Source: Methylobacterium sp. B4 (lineage in GTDB: Bacteria > Pseudomonadota > Alphaproteobacteria > Rhizobiales > Beijerinckiaceae). From it: DNA of 64,000 bases. This document shows positions 9,610 through 17,971 of this stretch, piece after piece. The notes below the pieces were generated by a model. The model did not search any database, was not told the DNA's origin, and worked only from the letters and a program-made list of their open reading frames with translations. Both the position numbers and the translations under genes were made by a program. The stretch is taken from assembly GCF_003201865.1 (NCBI RefSeq), contig NZ_QJJJ01000021.1, forward strand, positions 1-64,000, in the 5' to 3' direction. Position 1 is the first letter of the stretch; each line of letters opens with the position of its first letter.

Positions 9610-10431
9610 ATGCACTCCCTTCGCCTGAAGGCGCTGGCCGAAGGCCTCGCCGTCCCCGTCGCCGCCCTGGTGATCTGGCAGCTCGCCTGCACCGCGGGGC
9701 TCGTGAACCCGCTGGTCCTGCCCTCGCCCGCCGCCGTCGCGGCGCGCTGGTGGGCCTATCTCGCCCCGCTCGAAGCCTACGATCCGGCGCACGGCTCGTG
9801 GTTCCTCTGGCTCTTCTCCGGCGAGATGCTGCACGACTCGGTGGCCTCGCTCTATCGGGTCGTCGTCGGCTTCGCCGTCGGCGCCGGGCTCGCCCTGCCG
9901 CTCGGCCTGTTCATGGGCTCGAGCGACCTGATCTACCGCCACATCAACCCGTTGATGCAGGTGCTGCGCCCGATCCCGCCGATCGCCTACATCCCGCTCT
10001 CGATCCTGTGGTTCGGCCTGGGCAACGCGCCCGCCGTCTTCCTCATCGCCATCGGCGCCTTCTTCCCAGTCCTGATGAACACCATCGCCGGCGTGCGCCA
10101 CGTGGACGGCATCTATATCCGCGCCGCCCGCAGCCTGGGCGCCAGCCGCATGACGATCTTCCGGCGGGTGATCCTGCCGGCGGCCACCCCCTACATCCTC
10201 TCGGGCGCGCGCATCGGCATCGGCACCGCCTTCATCGTGGTGATCGTGGCCGAGATGATCGCGGTCAACAACGGTCTCGGCTTCCGCATCCTGGAGGCGC
10301 GTGAATACTTCTGGTCCGACAAGATCATCGCCGGAATGCTGACCATCGGTGCGCTGGGCCTGCTCATCGACATGGGCGTCAGCCGCCTGAACAACCACCT
10401 GCTCCGCTGGCATCGCGGCCTGGAATCGTGA
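9610..10431 (+). CDS. ABC transporter permease, NitT/TauT type
   Basis: A 273-residue inner-membrane permease with about six hydrophobic segments. The cytoplasmic EAA loop (RSLGASRMTIFRRVILPAA) docks the ATPase. It is the usual length for SsuC/TauC-type permeases. It lies 13 bases after the binding protein. The ATPase follows at once: the permease TGA (10429-10431) overlaps a GTG candidate start of the next gene. Confidence 0.92.
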   Translation: MHSLRLKALAEGLAVPVAALVIWQLACTAGLVNPLVLPSPAAVAARWWAYLAPLEAYDPAHGSWFLWLFSGEMLHDSVASLYRVVVGFAVGAGLALPLGLFMGSSDLIYRHINPLMQVLRPIPPIAYIPLSILWFGLGNAPAVFLIAIGAFFPVLMNTIAGVRHVDGIYIRAARSLGASRMTIFRRVILPAATPYILSGARIGIGTAFIVVIVAEMIAVNNGLGFRILEAREYFWSDKIIAGMLTIGALGLLIDMGVSRLNNHLLRWHRGLES

Positions 10432-10439
10432 GGCATCCC

Positions 10440-11321
10440 ATGTCCGTGCAACCTCATCCCCTCGAAGCCGTCACCCAGGACGCCGTGCCCGTCCACGCGT
10501 CGCTGCCCTCCGCCGCCTCGTCCCACGCCACGCCGCACATCGTGGTCACGGGCGTCGACAAGGTCTTCCCCGTCCCGGGCGGCGAGGTCGTCGCCCTCAA
10601 GGACATCGACCTGACCATCAACCAGGGCGAGTTCGTCTGCCTGCTCGGGCCTTCAGGCTGCGGGAAGTCGACGCTGCTCAACGCCATCGCGGGCTTCTCC
10701 CACCCCACCCGCGGCGGCATCGTCGTCGAGGGCCGCAAGGTGATCGAGCCGGGTCCCGACCGGGGCATGGTGTTCCAGGAATATGCGCTGTTCCCCTGGA
10801 TGACGGTCGCGCAAAACATCGCCTTCGGTCTGGAGATCAAGGGGATGGCCCGCGCGGCCATCGAGGCGCGGGTGGCCGAGCTTCTCGACATGCTCAAGCT
10901 CGCCGAGTTCCGCGACCGCTTCCCCAAGGACCTGTCCGGCGGCATGCGCCAGCGCGTGGCGATCGCCCGCGTGCTGGCTCTCGACAGCCCGGTCATGCTG
11001 ATGGACGAGCCCTTCGGCGCGCTCGACGCCCTGACCCGCCGCTCGCTCCAGGACGAGCTGCTGCGGATCTGGGCGGCCACGGGCAAGACCATCGTATTCG
11101 TCACCCACTCGATCGAGGAATCGATCTATCTGGCCGACCGCATCGTGGTGCTGACCTACCGCCCGGGCACGATCAAGCGCGACCTGCGGGTGGACCTTCC
11201 GCGCCCGCGCGACAGCGCCTCGGCCGCCTTCAACGCCCTGAAGCGCGACCTCTCCGCCCTCGTCACCGCCGAGCAGCACCGCTTCGAGGAAGTGGAGATG
11301 AAGGGGCTGACGACCGATTGA
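10440..11321 (+). CDS. ABC transporter ATPase, NitT/TauT type
   Basis: A 293-residue ATP-binding subunit of the SsuB/TauB class. It shows Walker A GPSGCGKST, signature LSGGMRQRVAIARVL, Walker B VMLMDEP and the switch histidine in FVTHSIEES. About 35 extra residues precede the domain. I chose ATG 10440 because TGAGG lies seven bases upstream; an in-frame GTG at 10428 would add four residues and overlap the permease stop. It completes the three-gene importer. Confidence 0.92.
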   Translation: MSVQPHPLEAVTQDAVPVHASLPSAASSHATPHIVVTGVDKVFPVPGGEVVALKDIDLTINQGEFVCLLGPSGCGKSTLLNAIAGFSHPTRGGIVVEGRKVIEPGPDRGMVFQEYALFPWMTVAQNIAFGLEIKGMARAAIEARVAELLDMLKLAEFRDRFPKDLSGGMRQRVAIARVLALDSPVMLMDEPFGALDALTRRSLQDELLRIWAATGKTIVFVTHSIEESIYLADRIVVLTYRPGTIKRDLRVDLPRPRDSASAAFNALKRDLSALVTAEQHRFEEVEMKGLTTD

Positions 11322-11382
11322 CGGCGGCACGGCCGCCGGAGCTTTCGGCGGCCGCGGCCCGCGATCGACGCGGGTCGCGGTG

Positions 11383-11452
11383 CTGGATCGCGTCGCCGGC
11401 GCCCTCCATGACGGAGAGGCAAGAGCCGCACCGTCATGGCGCGGCGGAGCCG
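11383..11452. repeat. Degenerate dispersed element, rearranged halves
   Basis: A right-half-like stretch (CTGGATCGCGTCGCCGG, then CATGACGG) precedes a left-half-like stretch (GTCATGGCGCGGCGGAGCCG). The halves of the dispersed element thus appear in swapped order. This fills the gap between the ABC operon and the sensor kinase gene. Confidence 0.5.
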
Positions 11453-11571
11453 AAGCCGTTCGGCCTCGCGACGCCGCAAGGACGCAAGGCTGACTTCCCC
11501 GACCACTTCCCCGACCATCGTTCGCGCACGAGGATGACGGTGACCGCAGCCTCGTCTGCTAGATAAAAACA

Positions 11572-13425
11572 ATGCCCGTCTCCCTCGCCGCGGCCGCGCG
11601 CGCCCTCATCCTCGCCGCCCTGGCGGTGGCGGCCCTTCTCGTCGTGCTCAAGGCGGGGGATGTGGCGGAGACCCGCGTCGGCCTGAGTCTGGCCGGCGAT
11701 GCAAGGCAGCGGGCCGAGATCTACGCCCAGAGCCTGGAAGGCGCCATCGAGCGCTTCGGCTTCCTGCCGGCGGCGGCGGCCCTCGACCCGCGGGTCCGCG
11801 CCCTGATCGCCGCCCCCGACGATCCGGCGCAGGTGGCGGTCGTCAACGATTATCTGAAGCGGCTCACCGGCGCGGCCGGGGCGGGCGTCGTCTACCTGCT
11901 GCTGCCCTCCGGGCTCACCCTCGCGGCCTCCAACTGGGACACGCCCCAGAGCTATGTCGGCCAGGATTTCAGCTACCGGCCGTATTTCACCGAAGGTCTC
12001 GCCGGACGCACCGGGCGCTTCTACGCCGTCGGCACCCTGACCGGCGTGCCGGGCTACTTCATCAGCGCGCCCATCGTCATCGACGGCGCGGTGCGCGGCG
12101 TGATGGCCACGAAGATCGACCTCGATCCCCTGGAGACCGTCTGGCGGGAGGGAAGCGACCGCGTGCTGGTGGCCGACGCCAACGGCATCGTCTTCCTCGC
12201 CTCCGACCCCGCCCTGAAGTTCCGCGCGACCAAGCCCCTCGACGCCGCCGCTCGGGAGGGCATGGAGCGCACGCGCCAGTACGGCCGCGAAAGGGCGCCG
12301 CCGATCGATCTCGGCCGGGTGGAGGATGTCGGCGGCGTGCCCCTGGTCGAGCGCTCCGAGGCGTCGCCGCACAATCGCGGGCTGTTCGAGGAGCGGGCGC
12401 TGCCGGACCATGGCTGGACGCTGCTGCTCTTCGCCGATGCCGCGCCGGTGGCGATCGCCGGGCGCAGCGCCCGGGCCGGGGCGAGCCTTGCGCTGATCGT
12501 GCTCGGCCTGATCGGGCTCTACGGGCGCCAGCACCTGCGGCGGGTGCGGGAGAACCGTGCGGCGCAGCGGGAGCTGGAGGCCAAGGTGAAGGCGCGCACC
12601 GTCGATCTCAGCGCGGCCAACGGCCGGCTTGCGGACGAGATCGCGGTACGGGCCCGCGCGGAGAACGACCTGCGCGCGGCGCAGGGCGAGCTGGTCCAGG
12701 CGGCCAAGATGGCCACGCTGGGGCAGATGGCGGCGGGCATCACCCACGAGCTGAACCAGCCGCTCGCCGCCATGCGGGGGCTGGCCGACAATGCCCGCGC
12801 CTTCCTGCATCAGGGCCGCGAGGAGGAGGCCGCGGCCAATCTCGACCGCATCGTCTCCCTGGTGGACCGGCTCGGCAAGATCACGGGGCAGTTGCGCAGC
12901 TTCTCCCGTCGCTCGGGCACCGAGCGGGTCGCGGTGGATGTGGCGGCGGCGGTCGCGGAGAGCCTCGCGATCCTCGCGCCCCGCATCCGCGCCTCGGCCG
13001 CGCAGGTGACGACCGATCTCGATCCGGCCGCGCAATGGGTCGGGTTCGAGCCGATCCGCCTGTCGCAGGTGCTGGTCAACCTCGTCGGCAACGCCCTCGA
13101 CGCGGTGAAGGGCCGGGCCGGCGCCCATGTCGCCGTGCGGGCCTGGGCAGGGGAGGGGCATGTCGTGCTCAGCGTCGAGGATAACGGGCCGGGACTCGAC
13201 GGGGCCGCGTTGACGCGCATCTTCGATCCGTTCTTCACCACGAAGCCCGCGGGGGAGGGGCTCGGCCTCGGCCTGCCGATCTCGCTCGCCATCGCCCGCG
13301 AGTTCGGCGCCACGCTGCGGCCCCGCCCGATCGCCGGCGGCGGCCTCGCCTTCGACCTCGTGCTGGAGGCGGCCGAGGATCCGGCCCGGACCTCGCCCCG
13401 AGAGAGGATGCGGCATGTTTCCTGA
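11572..13425 (+). CDS. DctB-like sensor histidine kinase
   Basis: A 617-residue membrane sensor kinase laid out like DctB. TM1 (about 8-27) is followed by a long periplasmic sensory domain with the double-PAS/CACHE motif QDFSYRPYFTEGLAGRTGRF near 131-150, then TM2 (about 304-318) and a coiled coil (about 325-380). The HisKA domain has phospho-acceptor H392 in GITHELNQPLAA. The ATPase domain carries NALDAV, DNGPGL and GLGLGLPIS boxes. It overlaps the response regulator by 11 bases. No dicarboxylate permease is nearby, so the signal may well differ from C4-dicarboxylates. Confidence 0.9.
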   Translation: MPVSLAAAARALILAALAVAALLVVLKAGDVAETRVGLSLAGDARQRAEIYAQSLEGAIERFGFLPAAAALDPRVRALIAAPDDPAQVAVVNDYLKRLTGAAGAGVVYLLLPSGLTLAASNWDTPQSYVGQDFSYRPYFTEGLAGRTGRFYAVGTLTGVPGYFISAPIVIDGAVRGVMATKIDLDPLETVWREGSDRVLVADANGIVFLASDPALKFRATKPLDAAAREGMERTRQYGRERAPPIDLGRVEDVGGVPLVERSEASPHNRGLFEERALPDHGWTLLLFADAAPVAIAGRSARAGASLALIVLGLIGLYGRQHLRRVRENRAAQRELEAKVKARTVDLSAANGRLADEIAVRARAENDLRAAQGELVQAAKMATLGQMAAGITHELNQPLAAMRGLADNARAFLHQGREEEAAANLDRIVSLVDRLGKITGQLRSFSRRSGTERVAVDVAAAVAESLAILAPRIRASAAQVTTDLDPAAQWVGFEPIRLSQVLVNLVGNALDAVKGRAGAHVAVRAWAGEGHVVLSVEDNGPGLDGAALTRIFDPFFTTKPAGEGLGLGLPISLAIAREFGATLRPRPIAGGGLAFDLVLEAAEDPARTSPRERMRHVS

Positions 13426-14776
13426 CCGTTCGGAGGCGTTGCCGCGACCGCGGATCGTGCTGATCGACGACGAGGAGATGGTCCGCCTCTCCATGGAGCA
13501 GACCCTCCAGCTCGCCGGATTCTCGGTCGAGGCCTATGCCAGCGCCGAGGCGGCGCTGCCGGCCATCGGCCGCGACTTCCCCGGCGTGGTGGTCAGCGAC
13601 GTGCGCCTGCCGGGTCAGGACGGGCTCGAGCTGCTCGCCGACATCCGCCGCCGCGACCCCGAATTGCCGGTGGTGCTCGTCACCGGCCACGGCGACATCG
13701 CCATGGCGGTCGCCGCCATGCGCGAGGGCGCCTACCACTTCATCGAGAAGCCCTTCGTCAACGATGCCTTCGTCGAGGTGGTCCGGCGCGCCCTGGAGAA
13801 GCGCGCGCTGGTGACCGAGAACCGCCGCCTGCGCATGGCCCTCGACCGGGACGACGCGCGGGGCAGCGCGGTGGAGCGCTGCCTCGTCGGGCAGTCGCCG
13901 GCCATGCGCCGCCTGCGCGACGACGTCGCCTCGCTGGCCTTCGCCGCCGCCGACGTGCTGGTGCTCGGCGAGACCGGGGCGGGCAAGGAGCAGGTCGCCC
14001 GCGCCCTGCACGAGGGGGGTGCACGGGCAGCCAAGCCGTTCGTGGCGATCAATTGCGGCGCCATCCCCGAGAGCATGTTCGAGAGCGAGATGTTCGGCCA
14101 CGAGGCCGGCGCCTTCACGGGAGCCGGCAAGCGGCGCATCGGCAAGGTCGAGCATGCCAGCGGCGGCACCCTGTTCCTCGACGAGGTCGAGAGCATGCCG
14201 CTGGCTCTCCAAGTGAAGCTGCTGCGGGTGCTGCAGGACCGGCGCGTCGAGCGGCTGGGTTCGAACACGAGCGTGCCCGTGGATCTGCGGGTGGTGGCCG
14301 CCACCAAGGAGGATCTCGGCGCGCTCTCGGAGGCCGGCCGCTTCCGCCGCGACCTGTTCTTCCGCCTCAACGTCGTGACGCTGACCCTGCCTCCCTTGCG
14401 CGAGCGGCGCGAGGACATCCCGCTGCTGTTCGAGCTCTTCCTCGTCCAGGCGGCGGTGAAGTATCAGCGCCCGGTGATCGAGGTGCCGCCCTCCTTGCGC
14501 CGCACGCTGATGCTTGCCGACTGGCCGGGCAACGTGCGTGAACTGAAGAACGCCGCCGAGCGCTTCATGCTCGGCTTCCTCAGCCCGGATCTGGCCGGCG
14601 GCGCCGGGCAAGCACCGGGCCTCGACGCCCTGCTCGACCGGGTGGAGCGCCTCGTCATCGAGGATGCGCTCAAGGCCTCCGGCCAGAGCATCGCCGAGGC
14701 CGCCCGGGCGCTCGGCCTGCCGCGCAAGACGCTCTCCGACCGCATGCGCCGGCTCGGACTGAGCGCGGGCGACTGA
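13415..14776 (+). CDS. DctD-like sigma-54-dependent response regulator
   Basis: A 453-residue NtrC/DctD-class activator. The receiver domain has acidic pocket D18-D19, phospho-acceptor D62 and lysine in KPF. The AAA+ domain carries Walker A GETGAGKE (185-192), the sigma-54 contact loop GAFTGA (232-237) and LFLDEVESM as Walker B. A C-terminal Fis-type HTH (SIAEAARALGLPRKTLSDRM) binds DNA. The intact GAFTGA means it can activate RpoN promoters; the best match in the window is at 8544, before the ABC operon. It is translationally overlapped with its kinase and followed by the DUF849 gene. Confidence 0.93.
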   Translation: MFPDRSEALPRPRIVLIDDEEMVRLSMEQTLQLAGFSVEAYASAEAALPAIGRDFPGVVVSDVRLPGQDGLELLADIRRRDPELPVVLVTGHGDIAMAVAAMREGAYHFIEKPFVNDAFVEVVRRALEKRALVTENRRLRMALDRDDARGSAVERCLVGQSPAMRRLRDDVASLAFAAADVLVLGETGAGKEQVARALHEGGARAAKPFVAINCGAIPESMFESEMFGHEAGAFTGAGKRRIGKVEHASGGTLFLDEVESMPLALQVKLLRVLQDRRVERLGSNTSVPVDLRVVAATKEDLGALSEAGRFRRDLFFRLNVVTLTLPPLRERREDIPLLFELFLVQAAVKYQRPVIEVPPSLRRTLMLADWPGNVRELKNAAERFMLGFLSPDLAGGAGQAPGLDALLDRVERLVIEDALKASGQSIAEAARALGLPRKTLSDRMRRLGLSAGD

Positions 14777-14802
14777 CCCTTTTCCATCGAGAGACCTGAC
14801 CC

Positions 14803-15633
14803 GTGACGCACGACGCCGGCTGGCCACCCCTCATCCTCGCCAACGCGCCCAACGGCGCGAGCCGCACGCAAGCCGATCATCCGGCCCTGCCGATGACGGC
14901 CGCCGAACTCGCCCGCACCGCCGCGGAGATCGCGGAGGCCGGCGCGGCGCTGATCCATATCCATGTCCGCGACGGGGAAGGCCGACACCTCCTCGACGCG
15001 GAGGCCTACCGCGCCGCCACCCGGGCGATCCGCGCCGAGATGGGCGACCGCCTCGTGGTGCAGATCACCTCGGAGGCCGCGGGGCGCTACGCCGCCCCGG
15101 AGCAGATCGCGGTGGTGCGCGCGGTGCGGCCCGAAGCGGTCTCGCTGGCGCTGCGCGAGATCGTGCCCGACGCGGCCGCCGAACCCGCGGCGGCCGATTT
15201 CTTCGCCTGGGCGCGGCGCGAGCGCGTCCTCCTCCAGGTCATCCTCTACGAGCCGGCCGAGGTGACCCGCTACGTGGAGCTGAAGGCGCGCGGCGTGCTC
15301 GGGGAGGGCGGGGATTTTCCCCTGTTCGTGCTCGGCCGCTACACCCCCGGGCAAGTCTCGCGGCCGGCCGACCTGCTGCCCTTCCTCGCGGTGGCCGGGG
15401 AGGAACTGCCGCTCTGGTCGATCTGCGCCTTCGGCCCGCGGGAGAATGCCTGCGCCCTGGCCGCGGCGGCCCTGGGCGGTCATGTCCGGGTCGGCTTCGA
15501 GAACAACCTGTTGAGCCCCGACGGGCGCCCGGCGGAGAACAACGCCGCCCAGATCCGCCGCGCCGCGGAGGGCGCCCGCCTCCTCGGCCGTCCGCTCGCC
15601 GACGCCGACGCGGCGCGGGCGATGATGGCCTGA
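14803..15633 (+). CDS. Beta-keto acid cleavage enzyme (BKACE, DUF849)
   Basis: A 276-residue TIM-barrel enzyme. Known family members condense a beta-keto acid with acetyl-CoA and cleave it to acetoacetate plus a CoA thioester. The zinc-site motif HIHVRD lies at residues 52-57 and SLALRE near 109-114. The GTG start at 14803 is 26 bases after the regulator stop, so it is probably cotranscribed with the two-component genes. The family accepts many side chains (for example 3-keto-5-aminohexanoate or dehydrocarnitine), so the substrate is open. A link to the compound imported by the ABC system upstream is inferred. Confidence 0.85.
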   Translation: MTHDAGWPPLILANAPNGASRTQADHPALPMTAAELARTAAEIAEAGAALIHIHVRDGEGRHLLDAEAYRAATRAIRAEMGDRLVVQITSEAAGRYAAPEQIAVVRAVRPEAVSLALREIVPDAAAEPAAADFFAWARRERVLLQVILYEPAEVTRYVELKARGVLGEGGDFPLFVLGRYTPGQVSRPADLLPFLAVAGEELPLWSICAFGPRENACALAAAALGGHVRVGFENNLLSPDGRPAENNAAQIRRAAEGARLLGRPLADADAARAMMA

Positions 15634-16087
15634 CCGGTTCCGGGCCGTCTCGGCGGCCCGCACCGGCCGACACGCCCGCGGTGCCGCCGTCGGCCGAGTC
15701 CGACAGGATCACGCCCCTCCGGCCGATCGGCGATCGGCCCTTACGCTGACTGGGCGGCGCCCGGCTTCCGTTCCGCCCGGCCTGGGGCCGGCTCGCGGCA
15801 CTCTGCTTTCTATCGAGGCGGCATTCACTTCAGCGCGGAATGCCCTTACCGGGTTCTTGCCTGCATCGGGCTGAGGAAAGATTTTAATCCCTCGATTATC
15901 GAAGATTTGCAGATATTTTTATTCTGTTGTTTTTGCATTAAAATCGTAACAAGTCTTGTAATCTATCAATTGATGAGCCTCGGCTCGGCTGGTCCCCTCC
16001 CATCCGTCTCGCCAAGAAAGAGGCGCGAAAGCCAAGCGTGCCCGGCCGAGGACGGCGGCCCAGGCGCGATATCTCGGGGGAACCGAC
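15634..16087. other. Gap with A+T-rich promoter-like stretch
   Basis: No gene is seen in these 454 bases. The first 200 are GC-rich with imperfect inverted repeats. From about 15870 to 15975 the sequence turns A+T-rich and includes two small palindromes: TCGATTATCGA near 15893 and ATCAATTGAT at 15965-15974. This is the likely promoter area of the outer-membrane protein gene at 16088. Confidence 0.5.
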
Positions 16088-16993
16088 TTGAAATCTGGAC
16101 AGAACGCGCGCCGCGCCGCGCTGGCCACCACCTTCGCGTGCCTGGCCGTGATGCCCGGCACGGCCCTGGCTCGTTCCGCTGCCCTTCCCGGTATCACCAT
16201 CGGTCTGCCGACGGGCTGGCAGGTCCCGGAAGGCGTGCAGATGGCGATCACGACGAGCTTTGCCGAGCGCAGCACGCGGCCGCGGGACAATCAGGGCAAC
16301 AACAATCTCGTCGTCTTCCTCTGGGCGACCCCCTGGAAGGTGCTGGGCGGGCAGCTGCGCTTCCTTCAGTCGTTTCCGTTCAACGCGCAGAGCCCGCAGG
16401 GCGGACCCTGGCAGGCGGGTCTGTTCCAGCCCCTGACGACGGCCCAGATCGCCTGGAAGATCAACGACAACCTCGGCGTCAGCTACTTCCTCGGCGGTTT
16501 CTGGCCCAGTGACACGCTCCTGGCGCTCCGGTCGGCCTCGATCGCCCAGCGCTTCGCGATCAGCTACGTCGGCGACGGCTGGAACGTCACGGCCAACCTC
16601 CACTACGGTACGATGCTGGCGGAGAATTCGCCGACCAACGTGCACTATTCCGACTACATGAACCTCGACCTGACCGCGACCAAGCGGATCGGCAAGTGGG
16701 CGGTCGGTGCCGTGGCCTTCGGCTCGACCGACCTGCCGACCAACCGGCCGGGCTATCGCCCCGTGGGACAGTTCGCGATGGGCGGCCTCGTTTCCTACGC
16801 GTTCGACACGTTCACCGTTCAGACCATGCTCACCCGCGACATCGCCCAGCGGAATCTCGGCGGCGAGGAGACGCGCGCCTGGATGCGCTTCCTCGTGCCG
16901 CTCTGGCGCCCGGAGAAGAAGCCCGATCAGGTTCCGAATCGGGTCACGGTCCGGCGCAACAGCGCCGCGGGGCCGGGGGTCGCCCGCGAGTGA
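16088..16993 (+). CDS. Probable outer-membrane beta-barrel protein
   Basis: A 301-residue exported protein. A signal peptide ends near ALA-R (about residue 29). The rest alternates polar and aromatic residues as in a beta-barrel: LGVSYFLGGFWPSD, FAISYVGDGWNVTANLHYGT, GGLVSYAFDTFTVQTMLTRD. The pattern resembles the phenol meta-pathway/SphA-like transporter family of outer-membrane proteins, but I am not sure. The TTG start at 16088 has GGGGGA six bases upstream. It is alone, convergent with the HdeD gene. Confidence 0.65.
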   Translation: MKSGQNARRAALATTFACLAVMPGTALARSAALPGITIGLPTGWQVPEGVQMAITTSFAERSTRPRDNQGNNNLVVFLWATPWKVLGGQLRFLQSFPFNAQSPQGGPWQAGLFQPLTTAQIAWKINDNLGVSYFLGGFWPSDTLLALRSASIAQRFAISYVGDGWNVTANLHYGTMLAENSPTNVHYSDYMNLDLTATKRIGKWAVGAVAFGSTDLPTNRPGYRPVGQFAMGGLVSYAFDTFTVQTMLTRDIAQRNLGGEETRAWMRFLVPLWRPEKKPDQVPNRVTVRRNSAAGPGVARE

Positions 16994-16998
16994 CGGAG

Positions 16999-17021
16999 CC
17001 GGCCCGCCTCAGGCGGGCCGG
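16999..17021. terminator. Shared hairpin between convergent genes
   Basis: A perfect 10-bp GC stem (16999-17008 with 17012-17021) with loop TCA sits in the 35 bases between two convergent stop codons. There is no T run on either side, so it may act in both directions or only protect transcript ends. Confidence 0.55.
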
Positions 17022-17028
17022 GCAGCGT

Positions 17029-17733
17029 TCAGCCCGAGGTTCGGGCGTGGTCGCTCCCCGGGAGCGGCTGCGCCTGCGCCGTGTGATGGGAGCGCAGGCG
17101 GAAGCCGAGGATCAGCAGCATCACGCCGAAGGCCACCGCGTAGGCGCCGAGCCACCATGTCAGCACCAGCGCCGACATGCCGGGATTGATGACCAGCGCG
17201 ATCCCGAACAACACCGAGATCACCCCGCCGAGGCCGAGCCACCAGCGGCCGTAATGCGGGTGGAGGCGGAAGGCCGCCGCGATCATCAGCCCGCCCGAGA
17301 GCAGGGCCCAGGCCGCGACGAGGAGCACGAAGGCCCAGACCGCCGCCGCCGGCACGAGGAAGGCCGCCACGCCGACGACGATGTCGAGCAGCCCTTCGAG
17401 CAGCAGGAAGCCCCAGCGCTCGTGCCGCTGCGCCGCCCGGATCGCCGCGCCGATGCCGAACAGGCCGTCGACCAGCATGTAGGCCGAGAAGAACAGCACC
17501 AGCGAGAGCACGAAGGCGGCGGGCGCCAGGAAGGCCGCGAGGCCGAACAGGATGGCGAGCACGCCGCGCAGGGCCACGAGCCACCAGTTGCGGGCGAGCA
17601 CCGCGTTCATCGCGTCGAGATGGGCCGGCCCGGTGGGCCGGGGGGCGGAGGGAGATGGGCCGGAGGCAGATGGGCCGGAGGCAGATGGGCCGGAGGGAGG
17701 TGTGGCCCCGGACGTGTCGGATGAACCCACCAT
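17029..17733 (-). CDS. HdeD family (DUF308) membrane protein
   Basis: A 234-residue inner-membrane protein with six hydrophobic segments in three pairs, the pattern of HdeD, a membrane protein linked to acid and general stress. The family core starts at the methionine of MNAVLARNWW (about residue 42). Before it lies a 40-residue Pro/Ser/Gly tail with SGPSA repeats from a 15-bp tandem array. The long start at 17733 is favoured by AAGGAG six bases upstream. An exact EcfG-type stress promoter lies about 90 bases upstream, so control by the PhyR/EcfG general stress response is likely. Confidence 0.85.
   Translation of the reverse strand: MVGSSDTSGATPPSGPSASGPSASGPSPSAPRPTGPAHLDAMNAVLARNWWLVALRGVLAILFGLAAFLAPAAFVLSLVLFFSAYMLVDGLFGIGAAIRAAQRHERWGFLLLEGLLDIVVGVAAFLVPAAAVWAFVLLVAAWALLSGGLMIAAAFRLHPHYGRWWLGLGGVISVLFGIALVINPGMSALVLTWWLGAYAVAFGVMLLILGFRLRSHHTAQAQPLPGSDHARTSG
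17653..17697. repeat. Three 15-bp tandem repeats inside the HdeD gene
   Basis: Units of GATGGGCCGGAGGCA are repeated three times; the last unit has G for C near its end. They encode the SGPSA repeats of the N-terminal tail. Being in-frame 15-mers, copy number can change by slippage without breaking the gene. Confidence 0.8.
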
Positions 17734-17739
17734 CTTCCA

Positions 17740-17745
17740 CTCCTT
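17740..17745 (-). promoter_or_regulatory. Strong ribosome binding site for the HdeD gene
   Basis: On the minus strand AAGGAG lies six bases before the ATG at 17733. This supports the start that includes the repeat-coded tail rather than the ATG at 17610, which has none. Confidence 0.75.
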
Positions 17746-17823
17746 CGAGATCGACCGGCGAAATCGGCCGGTCGGCGCTGCGGGAACCGGCCGGCGCGGG
17801 ACGCTTCTCCGGTACCATGGCGC

Positions 17824-17848
17824 AACGCCGGGTCGTGTCCTGCGTTCC
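17824..17848 (-). promoter_or_regulatory. EcfG-type general stress promoter
   Basis: On the minus strand it reads GGAAC-N16-CGTT, an exact match to the sigma-EcfG consensus of alphaproteobacteria. It points at the HdeD gene with a leader of about 80-85 bases. I looked for the same pattern in other intergenic regions and found only one partial match, at 20353. Confidence 0.7.
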
Positions 17849-17971
17849 GTCCAGCCCGACGTTGAGTTGCTTTCCCGGCGAAGAGGTTGCGTGAGAGCGA
17901 GCCGCGCCCGCTCGGTTCCTCGACGGGCGGGGACGGTTCATCCGGAGGCGGACCCTCGGCCCTCCTCGGCT

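Noticed and set aside
11572..14776. Naming the two-component pair dctB/dctD outright
   Set aside because: Domain layout fits, but no dicarboxylate carrier is near and the neighbours point to another ligand, so only DctB/DctD-like is claimed.
17653..17697. CRISPR-like array
   Set aside because: The 15-bp units are directly adjacent with no spacers and lie inside a coding region; the same applies to 48596-48655.
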